Below are positions 8,901 to 15,785 of a DNA stretch of 15,785 nt, one piece after another. The notes under the pieces are model-generated. The model searched no databases. It saw only the letters and a program-made list of their open reading frames with translations, and was not told the origin of the DNA. The position numbers and the translations under genes are program-made. Origin of the DNA: Elusimicrobiota bacterium (GTDB lineage Bacteria > Elusimicrobiota > Elusimicrobia > FEN-1173). Location of the stretch: contig JADKHR010000004.1 of the NCBI GenBank assembly GCA_016721625.1, positions 1 to 15,785 of the forward strand, read 5' to 3'. Every line of letters begins with the position of its first letter. The stretch's first letter is position 1.

Positions 8901-10616
8901 ACCGGGGCGGACGGAAGCTACACCTCCCGCTCTGCCAAAGGATCGTTCCGGATCACCGCGGTGGCTCCCGGCTATGTGCCGGATGTCAAATTGTTGGAGG
9001 TCACCCACCCGACGGCCGTCACAAGGGACTTCGCCCTGGGCACAGGGGCTGGGATCATTCGAGGAACCGTATATAAACGGAAGTTTCCCTCCCCAAGTGT
9101 TGGTGGGCGCCACGGTGGTGGCCTATGACGACACGAAAAACGGTCTTCACCCCACCGATCCCGTTTATCTCTATGTGGTCAAAACCAGTTCCGTCGGGGC
9201 GTACGATTTATCAGGACTGGTGGTCGGCCACGATTACCGCATCTCTTTGGCGGTCCCAGGGAAATATGTTCTTTCCCAAACCACCACGGCCGCTGTCTCG
9301 CCGATCGAAGATGTCGATTTCACGCTCCAGTCAAAAGCGCTGGATGTGGATGTCACCGTTCGCAAACGCGATGCCGACTTTGAGTTCATCATCAACAACC
9401 CGGCTGACTTCGCCAGCGGCGAGGCCAGGACAAGATCCGTTCGTCCTGGGCACTTCCACCGACGTCCGAGCGACTTCGAACAACTGCCGAACAAACAGCT
9501 CGTGGCCCACATTCCCTTCGCGGGATTGACCGCGGGCACGGATTATCTCCTTCACATCGCCGCCGAGTCCTATTCCGGCGACACGGTGGTCAAGGAGGTC
9601 CCCTTTTCCCTTGGGGACCAGGGCCACGCGGAAAAACAAATCGACCTGGCTCTCCTCGGGGATGAAACAGAGAACAGCCAAGGCCGCGCCGCAAATGAAG
9701 TTTTGATCGACGAATCCGGGTCAGACCCCTCCGGCATCGTCATCCCCACCGGCGGCATGGTCACCAGCACAGGGGCCGCCAGCGACGTGCCTCAAATGAC
9801 CTTCTCCAAAACCGATCGGGAAGACGCGGGGGTGGCCGACCTCACCGGGGATCTCCCGACCGAGGGAACCCTCTCCAGCGAAATTTACACCTTAGAACTC
9901 GATAACGTGAACCTCACCGAAAAAGGCTTCGAGGTCAACCTCGGGTTCGATTCGGACGCGGATTGGTCCGAATTGGCCGCCTACCAGTATAATCCCACAA
10001 CCCACCAATGGGAGCTGGTTCCAGGCGTCCAAACCATTGATCCTTCCGCCGGAACGATCAATTTCAACGTGACCGATCTTTCCGGAGGCGCACCGGGGTG
10101 CTCCCCGCTTGGGCCGCCCGCCGCCCTGGCTCCCAGCCCCACTCGAAGCATGCGGGCCGCCTTCAATGGCCAGAGCCACAGCATCCGCATCGGCGCCACC
10201 AGTGGCGCGGGGCAGTTTGCCATCATGAAAATCTCCGGCATTGCCGGCGCCAGTTTCTCGGGAACAAAGTTCAAGGTCTTCAACTTCCCCAATCCGTTTA
10301 ACTTGAAAGCCAAAACGGTCAACCTCTCCAACAGGGCGGCACCTCCACCCTCGCCACCGACGGGACCATCATCAAGTTCGAGGTTCCCTCCTCGGTCAGC
10401 CCGGGCCACGTCGTGATTCGCGTCTATTCTCTCTCCGGGGAATTGGTGCGCGAGTTGGACGAAGGCGACCGGCCCGGCGGGTTTTATTACTACACCACCT
10501 GGGACGGCAAAAACAAAGACGGCAAAGACGTCGCCAACGGGGTGTACTACGGTGTGATTTCCATGCCGGGGGTCAGCGTCAAAGACGCCCGATTCAAAAT
10601 GGCGGTCGTGAAGTAA
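5915..10616 (+). CDS. Large secreted protein with carboxypeptidase-regulatory-like domains and FlgD-like C-terminal domain, many frameshifts
   Basis: About 1,570 residues once frames are joined. The N-terminus MRQWIAS joins FLLASTSLFA|SVTLQ after an indel near 5935, giving a signal peptide. Repeated beta-sandwich modules follow, with the CarboxypepD_reg pattern of a G-V/I-V strand, an NG/DG turn and a F-GL-GTYY end. Examples are ASLQGVVTSTNNVPIP with GRFTFYGLTEGTTY, AGRIKGFLYKPDGS with GGLLPGTYQIRANG, and TLSGVVTGTGGAPLPNASV. The C-terminus has FPNPFN and VYSLSGELVREL, then TWDGKNKDGKDVANGVYY, a FlgD-like Ig fold related to T9SS sorting domains. Paired cysteines (CNPSGC, CSSGHGC) fit an extracellular protein. 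Breaks occur near 5935, 7058, 7128, 7508, repeatedly from 7975 to 8810, and near 8870, 9070, 9430-9475 and 10326. It is 36 nt upstream of the PorV-like gene, its likely outer-membrane partner. No enzymatic motif is seen; a surface or adhesive role is inference. Confidence 0.8.
5946..7060 (+). other. N-terminal region of the large secreted protein, first unbroken frame
   Basis: This frame encodes the end of the signal peptide and mature residues from SVTLQVNVKNEADQNVNGA. It has an initial beta domain (IYALVFTNNGPDAVNSRVG, GLNYEIFPTKDGFTP), a region RSGGSVAGTVTASVTNASP and a clear CarboxypepD_reg module at about 6610-6780. The phrase VARSLPDGRKRGLPALTF (about 6370-6420) looks unlike its surroundings. 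It may be a short out-of-frame patch, since another frame there reads GACLTDGSGACP. Confidence 0.65.
7110..7972 (+). other. Middle region of the large secreted protein, two frames joined near 7508
   Basis: After missing bases near 7058 and 7128 the protein continues LPPGNYVLNVWSPFTSEG, then SVTVVVNTIQPSANHTV and LVTLQDCSSGHGCSGGYK. A missing G near 7508 moves it to the frame GPASTFDFDLAIGTGSYWVN. This leads to AGRIKGFLYKPDGSLYTPG and RDGSYVIGGLLPGTYQIRA, the second CarboxypepD_reg-like module. It ends around VEVHTVNGTKV. Confidence 0.65.
7973..8810 (+). other. Heavily frame-broken stretch of the large secreted protein
   Basis: No frame stays convincing for long. Recognisable pieces in changing frames are MTGATNRTDCYQALGDNGQW (about 8100-8160), GYEGFCPGNVESPGGDFYLL and FQPGETSYQFLSPL (about 8165-8275), then NVIVSDDKAIESVFVQGSTI and NVVPVDLATRRNSQWNA (about 8287-8400). 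ANIFRESDFAALG, FDNFIKFIPLVTLFNTDG, VTPRPDEFDD, AGEIGLPSKPYSTVFISP, RRIDNPNYPPSKVQGARG and SITVQDFNLDESVGAGA follow. The order is collinear, so this is one protein with closely spaced indels. No ORF outside it accounts for the stretch. Confidence 0.55.
8811..10325 (+). other. C-terminal half of the large secreted protein before the FlgD-like domain
   Basis: It starts in the third CarboxypepD_reg module (GVVTGTGGAPLPNASVTV, TLTTGADGSYT, FRITAVAPGYVPDV). A fourth module follows (GIIRGTVY then NGSFPPQVLVGATVV, KTSSVGAYDLSGLVVGHDYR). Breaks near 8870 and 9070 and a compensated pair at 9430-9475 (where DPFVLGTSTDVRAT belongs) interrupt it. The later part (VIPTGGMVTSTGAASDVPQ, EIYTLELDNVNLTEKGFEVN) and YQYNPTTHQWELVPGV lead to FAIMKISG and KFKVFNFPNPFN. 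Confidence 0.65.
10270..10613 (+). other. FlgD-like / T9SS-CTD-like C-terminal domain
   Basis: The FPNPFN motif precedes a seven-strand-type beta fold. It continues FEVPSSVSPGHVVIRVYSLS, GELVRELDEG, WDGKNKDGKDVANGVYYGVI and ends RFKMAVVK followed by TAA. One C is missing near 10326 (AACAGG for AACCAGG), which joins VNLSN to QGGTSTLATDGTIIKFEV. Such domains close many secreted proteins; in Bacteroidota similar ones direct type 9 secretion. Whether it acts as a sorting signal here is inference. Confidence 0.75.
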
Positions 10617-10652
10617 CGGCGCCGCGGAGGATATGACCATGACGACCTTGAA

Positions 10653-11554
10653 ATGAAAAACGCGGCCGCAACACTCGTCGCTCTGCTGTCGGTCCTCCCG
10701 CTCCGCGCGGGCGGTGCGGGAACTTCAGGCGTCAACTTCCTCAAATCGGGCGTCGGAGCCCGATCCTTGGCCATGGCGGGCGCCGCCGTCTCAACGGTGG
10801 ATGACGCCAACGCCATCTACTGGAACCCGGCCCGCCTGGCGCGCATCAACGACACCAGCGTCACAGCGACCTACGCCAGCCTTTTCGAAGACCAATCCCA
10901 GGGATTCCTGGGCGCGGCCACACCCTGGGGGGGTCTGGGGGTCGTTGGCCTGGGGGTGAATTATTTGACCGTTAAAGACATCGAAAAACGCGCCGGGGAC
11001 ACAGAAACGGCCGATTCGACCTTTAAGGATCAGGAATATTCGGCCTCCGTGTCCTTCGCCCGCAAAGGTGTGCTGTGGGATGCCTTGGATCTCGGCGCGA
11101 ACGCAAAAATGATTCACCAAAGCTTGGACACTTATAAAGAAAACGCTTATGCTGTGGACCTCGGCGCCACATATCTCTTGACGGAAAAAATGACCGCCGG
11201 CCTGACGGTCCAAAATCTCGGGAGCAAACTGGGTTCCGATTCACTGCCCGTCCTGATCAAGGCCGGTGGCGACTGGCGGCTGTTCCAGGACAAGCTGACC
11301 GTCGCCCTGGACGGCAGTGCCTGGGTCACTGACAGCGATACACCGGAAACGCCGGAACTGAATTTTGGCTGGCCAAACCCTGGCCCTTCGGGCCGGATAC
11401 CGGTTCGGACAGGGCCCCGACCATCTGGGCGGATCGTCCAGACTCGCCGTGGGCGTTGGGGTTTCAGCTCAGCTCTCTCCCCTCGACTACGCCTTCCTCC
11501 TCCGGAGACCTGGGCGATACCCACCGCATCACCTTCGGCGCAAAGTTTAAATAG
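10653..11554 (+). CDS. PorV/PorQ (UPF0164)-family outer-membrane beta-barrel protein, frameshifts near the C-terminus
   Basis: About 300 residues, of normal family length. The signal peptide MKNAAATLVALLSVLPLRAG is followed by the family signature FLKSGVGARSLAMAGAAVST and DDANAIYWNPARLARI. Alternating beta strands follow (GVVGLGVNYLTV, DLGANAKMIHQSL, MTAGLTVQNLGSKLG). The frame breaks near 11370 (LNFG to LRAGYRFGQG) and near 11500; restored, the barrel ends SPLDYAF ... GDLGDTHRITFGAKFK with TAG at 11552-11554. Bacteroidota PorV is an outer-membrane shuttle protein of type 9 secretion, and relatives occur in other phyla with unknown roles. The start could also be ATG 10639, 8 nt after GGAGG (10626-10630), if one base is missing before 10653. 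It directly follows the large FlgD-domain protein, suggesting a cargo/partner pair. Confidence 0.82.
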
Positions 11555-11571
11555 TTACACCTTATCCTGTT

Positions 11572-11618
11572 CCCAGGGGCTCTTCTCGGGTTTCCCAATC
11601 CCCGGCAGAGCCCCTGGG
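11572..11618. repeat. 12-bp perfect inverted repeat between the PorV-like and TolC-like genes
   Basis: CCCAGGGGCTCT (11572-11583) and AGAGCCCCTGGG (11607-11618) are perfect reverse complements with a 23-nt spacer. The repeat begins 17 nt after the PorV-like stop. No U tract follows (CACATTTCTATG), so it is not a textbook intrinsic terminator. It could be a terminator variant, an mRNA-stabilising hairpin or a binding site. Confidence 0.65.
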
Positions 11619-11651
11619 CACATTTCTATGTGGACCACCAAAAGGTAGAAT

Positions 11652-12987
11652 GTGACCAATAAAATCATGACTCGATCCGCCGGGTTATCCATTTCTGTTT
11701 CTTTCGCTCGCGCTCGCCTTGCGCGCTGGGGAACCTTTGCCGGAGAAATCCGACATGGATTTGAAACAGTGTTATCACATTGCCGTTCAGCACAACGAGC
11801 CGCTGAAACGCCAGAGGGAAGACATTGTTCGGTCGCAGGCTCAGGCCCGCGCGGCGTTGGGCGGGGCCTTTCCCCACGTTTCTTGGAAATGGAGCGACAT
11901 CCGGCAAGATGGAAGCGGAATGGACGGGGCCGGGTGGAGAGCCTGCTGGAAAAAAACCAAGTGGAATCCAAATTCACCCTTCAACAACCCCTTTTCACAG
12001 GATTGAAAGAATTTTCCGCCTACGCTGGCTTTAAAAAACAGGAAACCCGAGACGAGTGGCGACTGCGCCAAGCGGAACTCCAACTGTATGACGAAGTCTC
12101 CCGGGCCTATTTCGATGTGGTGGCCCTGGAGTCCGCCCTTGTCAACAACGCCACCTCCGTCACGCTCTCCCAAGACAGGCTCGCGGAACTGAAATCGTTC
12201 TACCGATTGGGAAAATCCCGGGAAGGGGAAATATTTAGCGCCGAATCCCAGTTGGCGGCTCTCAAAGCGATTCAGGTCCACCTGAAGGGTCAAATCCGCG
12301 TGGCCCGGGAAACACTCTCCTTTCTCGCGGGTCAAGATCTGGGGTCCGCCTCCCTGATCCTCGGACCCAAAGAGACTCCCGAACCCGTAACCCTCTATTT
12401 AAATCAGTCCGCCCGTCGACCGGACGTGAGGCCCAGCGGCAAGAAGTGTTGGCCCAAGCCCTGCGAGTCCGTTACGAGAAAGGCTCCTATTGGCCCAGCG
12501 CCAACTTGTCGGAAATTATTACACCCAACGCCCCGGCTTTTTATGACCCCATCAATGGGACGTGATGTTGAACTTGGACGTTCCGCTCTTCCAGGGAGGC
12601 ACGGTGAAAGCGCGCGTGGCTGACGCCCGGTCTGGGCTCCAGCAAGCCCAGTTGTCTTTGGATTACCTTGAACGGCAGATCCAAAGCGACGTCAAGAAAG
12701 CGTATGAGGCCTGGACGGCTTCGCTCGAAGAATCCCAATCCTTGGAAGAGGCCTACCAAGCCTCTAAGAAAAGTTACGATGCCCAACGGCGGGAATACCG
12801 GTTGGGGTTGGTAACCAACCTCGACGTCTTAAACGCCATGAACCTCATGCAGAACCCGGCCTAAGCGTCGTCCCGCCGTGACGTGGCGCTGGCGTGGAAT
12901 CCCAACGGCAAACCCCCTCCCCGCTTTTTGGGGTTGGTCTGGAAAGACATGGTCACCCACGGGAGCTTTGCTTCAGTTCAATCATGA
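11652..12987 (+). CDS. TolC-family outer-membrane efflux protein, several frameshifts
   Basis: Outer-membrane channel of the TolC (OEP) family, about 445 residues, forming the exit duct of tripartite pumps. The signal region (MTRSAGLSISVSF, frame change near 11703, ending ALRAGEPLPEKS) precedes MDLKQCYHIAVQHNEPLKRQ. The first OEP repeat includes KFTLQQPLFTGLKEFSAYAG and the helices LYDEVSRAYFDVVALESALV and AELKSFYRLGKSREGEIFSA. The second repeat restarts at AQRQEVLAQALRVRYEKGSY (break near 12431) and has MLNLDVPLFQGGTVKARVAD and REYRLGLVTNLDVLNAMNLM. After a break near 12862 it reads SRRDVALAW and stops at TGA 12985-12987. GTG 11652 has AAAGGT 5 nt upstream; ATG 11667 is the alternative. The stop overlaps the RND start as ATGA, so the two are probably translationally coupled. 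Confidence 0.85.
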
Positions 12988-15785
12988 GACTTTCAGATAC
13001 AGCCATCAAAAACCCTGTTTTCGCCTGGATGCTCATGGCGGGCATGATCATCTTTGGGGTCATCAGTTTCATGTCCATCGGCAAAAGCCAACTGCCCGAC
13101 GTGGATTTCCCCATCATCAGCGTGTCCACCCGCTGGGAAGGGGCCTCGCCTGAAGTGATGGAGACCGACGTGGTGGACGTGATTGAAGACGCTGTGACAT
13201 CCGTCAAGGGCGTAAAAAAAATCAATTCCACCTCGCGGCTCGGCCAGGCCGCCATCGTCATTGAGTTCGATTTAAAAACCGATGTGGATGTGGCGCTCCA
13301 GGAAGTGCAAAGCACCATTTCCCAGGCCCAGTTCAATTTACCGAAAGATTTGGACCCTCCGATCATCGCCAAGTTCAATCCGGAAGACCAGCCGTTCATG
13401 TGGCTGTCGGTCTCCGGCGACCGGCCGCTCCGCTACCTCATGGAACTCGTGCGGGATAATTTAAAACAGGAGTTCACGACCCTCCCGGGTGTCGGCAACG
13501 TTTTCCTTGGGGGCTACGTCGAGCCTTCTCTGCGCGTCTGGTTGGATCCGAAAAAGATGGACGCCAAGGAGATCACCGTTCAAGACGTGGTGGCCGCCGT
13601 CCAAAGCGAACACAGCGAGCGTCCCGCCGGGTATCTCACCTCGCCCACAAAAGAATGGAACCTCCGCGTCATGGGGGAAATTGCCAAACCGGACGAATTT
13701 AAAAACCTCATCATCCCTCTCCGGAACGGCACCCCGGTCTACCGCCCGTTCCAACTGAAAGACGTCTCCACCATCGAAGACGGTCTGGCCGATGCCCGGG
13801 CCATTTCCCGCGTGGATCAAAGACCCGCCGTTGGTCTTGGCATTTTGAAACAGCGCAACGCCAACATGGTGGAAGTGGGCCGACGCGTCACCGAAAAGTG
13901 GCGGCCCTTCAAAAGACCCTTCCCAGCGGGTGTCCATTTGGCCATCAACTTCGACGGCACCGCTTTCGTCAAACAGTCCACCCACGAGCTCAATTTCAAT
14001 TTGATCCTGGCGGCCATCCTGACGTCCGTCATCTGTTGGCTTTTTGGGGTCTTGGGTTCGGCCATCAACATTATTCTGGCCATCCCGACGTCCATCCTGG
14101 GCACCTTCATTATTCTACAGATGTTGGGGTTCACCCAAAATACCTTTACGCTCTTGGGGCTCCCTTGGTGGTCGGCATCGTGGTGGACGACGCCATCATG
14201 GTTCTGGAAAACATCGTCCGCCACCGGGAAATGGGCGAACCCCGCGTTCAAGCCGCCATCGTGGGCGCCCAGGAAATCTATTTCGCCGCCATGGCCACGT
14301 CCGTTGCCATTTTGGCCATTTTCCTTCCGGTGGTTTTCATCAAAGGGAGTCATCGGAAAATACTTTTCAGTTCGGAATGACCATTTCGGCGGCGGTCATA
14401 CTCTCCCTGCTTGAAGCCCTGACCCTCGCCCCCATGCGCTGTTCTCAATTTCTGGAAGTGGGACACGGCAGGAATCGTTTCCCGCACCATGGACCGATGG
14501 ATGGTCGTTTTGACCCGGTGGTATAAGGTGTCTTTGAACCTCTGCCTCAACAACCGCTGGAAAGTGGTGGGGATTTCCATTCTTATTTTTGTGGCGTCGC
14601 TCTTCCTCTTTAAACCCATTAAAAGAACTTGATGCCCCCAAGACCAGAGCGTGCTTTTATCCGACTCCAAACACCAGTGGGTCCTCCTTGGCATTCACCG
14701 GACGAAACGCTAAAAAAGCAGAGCTTTCACGCTCTCCCTTGGCGAAGTGGAACGCTATTACGCCGCCGTGGGCGGATTCAAGGAGGAGAAATCAACTCCG
14801 CGTTCATGTTCATTTCTTAAAACAGCCCAAGGAAATGACCCGTTCCTTCCGGAAGGCGAAAGGCCTACACCAGCAGGACCTGATGGATATTTTCCGAGAT
14901 GAACTCAATAAAATTCCCGGGGTTGAAAAGGCGCTCCTGCAAGACCTTTCCGTCGCAGGCGGCGGGGCGGAACCGGGCTTCCCCGTGGACCTTTCTCTTC
15001 GCGGGCGGGACTGGGACGAATTGGCGCGGGTCAGCGAAATCGTCAAAACTAAAATGAATGAAACCGGCCTCATGGTGGACGTGGATTCGGATTACCAACT
15101 GGGCATGCCGGAAGTTCAAATTTTCCCGAACCGATCCGCCGCCGCGGAACGGGGTCAGCGTTTCCGCCATTGGGGAGGTGGTGAACGCCACCTTAGGCGG
15201 CCAACAGGTGCGAGCAAATTTTCCCGCGGAGGCCGCCGTTCGACATCCGCGTGCGCTTTTCCCCAAGCGACCGGGACAAACCCTCGGACATTAGCAAGAT
15301 CACCGTACGCAACAACCGGGGACAGGTGGTCCCCCTCATGGACGTGGTCACCGTTCAGGAAAAGAAAACCCTCCTCACCATCACGCGGGAAAACCGTTCC
15401 CGGGCTATTCGACTTTACGCCAACGTGGCCACCGGCAAATCCCAGGCCGACGCCTTGGCCGCCCTTCGTAAAATTGAAAAAGAAGTCTTGCCGGAAGGCG
15501 TCAAAATGGTGTTCTCCGGCGCCTCGGAAACCTTTCAGGAGGCCTTCATGGGCCTCGCGATCGCCTTGGTGCTGGGCGTGCTCATCGCTTACATGGTGCT
15601 GGGGTCCCAATTCAATGGTTTCATCCACCCGACGTTGGTATTGGTGGCGCTCCCCTTCAGCATCACCGGCGCCGTGGTGGCCCTCTGGCTGGGGAACCAA
15701 TCCTTGAACATGTTCAGCATGATCGGGATCGTCCTCCTGATGGGCATCGTGAAAAAGAACTCGATCATGTTGGTGGATTTCACAA
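12984..15785 (+). CDS. RND efflux transporter, HAE1 (AcrB-like) family, partial at the right edge, several frameshifts
   Basis: Inner-membrane proton-driven pump. The N-terminus MRLSDTAIKNPVFAWMLMAG and TM1 are followed by GKSQLPDVDFPIISVSTRWE, typical of HAE1 pumps. The porter domain has QLGQAAIVIEFDL-like and STISQAQFNLPKDLDPPI segments. TM4 carries VVGIVVDDAIMVLENI, with the paired Asp for proton relay, and TM10 carries MGIVKKNSIMLVDF, with the matching Lys. Frames break near 14162, 14346, 14366 and 14462, at 14630-14660, and near 14730, 14817, 15137 and 15235. Nearly all fit short homopolymer miscounts (for example CCCCC for CCCCCC before CAAGACCAG). About 930 of ~1,040 residues lie in the window. 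It has no good Shine-Dalgarno site and overlaps the TolC gene by 4 nt. No membrane fusion protein is present, so that partner must be encoded elsewhere, perhaps downstream. The substrate is unknown. Confidence 0.9.

Noticed and set aside
12865..12983. Possible small adaptor (membrane fusion protein) gene between the channel and the pump
   Set aside because: The stretch is too short and its frames fit the broken C-terminus of the TolC-family protein (SRRDVALAW).
15155..15700. Long minus-strand open frame over the RND gene
   Set aside because: The plus strand here encodes clear RND transporter sequence, and the minus frame shows no domain or start signal.

Overview
The window is moderately GC-rich bacterial chromosome with two divergent gene blocks that part at about 5786-5914. 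A Gram-negative (diderm) cell is implied by a PorV-type outer-membrane protein, a TolC-family outer-membrane channel and an RND pump. The mix of a large secreted protein with carboxypeptidase-regulatory-like domains and a FlgD-like C-terminus, a PorV partner and a TMTC-like glycosyltransferase with TPRs recalls Elusimicrobiota or a related uncultured phylum. That placement is inference from gene content and is not proved here.

Minus-strand block (5785 down to 1): pcrA DNA helicase, a GT-C glycosyltransferase with C-terminal TPRs (protein O-mannosyltransferase TMTC-like), an unrecognised acidic protein of about 145 residues, a class 3 lipase-like lipoprotein, and gatC running off the left edge. 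Gaps are 14-53 nt, so these five are probably one transcription unit, started from an extended -10 promoter only about 7 nt from the pcrA start codon.

Plus-strand block (5849 to the right edge): a good promoter and Shine-Dalgarno site lead into a secreted protein of about 1,570 residues. It carries several CarboxypepD_reg-like modules and ends in a FlgD-like/T9SS-CTD-like beta domain. A PorV/PorQ-family outer-membrane protein follows, then, after a 12-bp perfect inverted repeat, a TolC-family channel whose stop overlaps the start of an HAE1-type RND transporter (ATGA). No membrane fusion protein lies between channel and pump. The first pair looks like a surface protein and its outer-membrane partner; the second pair looks like an efflux or export unit.

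The most pervasive property of the window is frame breakage. Every gene, including normally essential gatC and important pcrA, is cut by one- or two-base indels, most of them losses in short homopolymers, and conserved protein sequence resumes at once in another frame. This is best explained by uncorrected sequencing error rather than mass pseudogenisation. Genes are therefore annotated over their full span, with break positions noted. One defect that is not of this type is a clean in-frame loss of roughly 80-90 residues in the 2B subdomain of PcrA. I found no RNA genes, CRISPR arrays or mobile elements, and no stretch over 300 bases without a gene.
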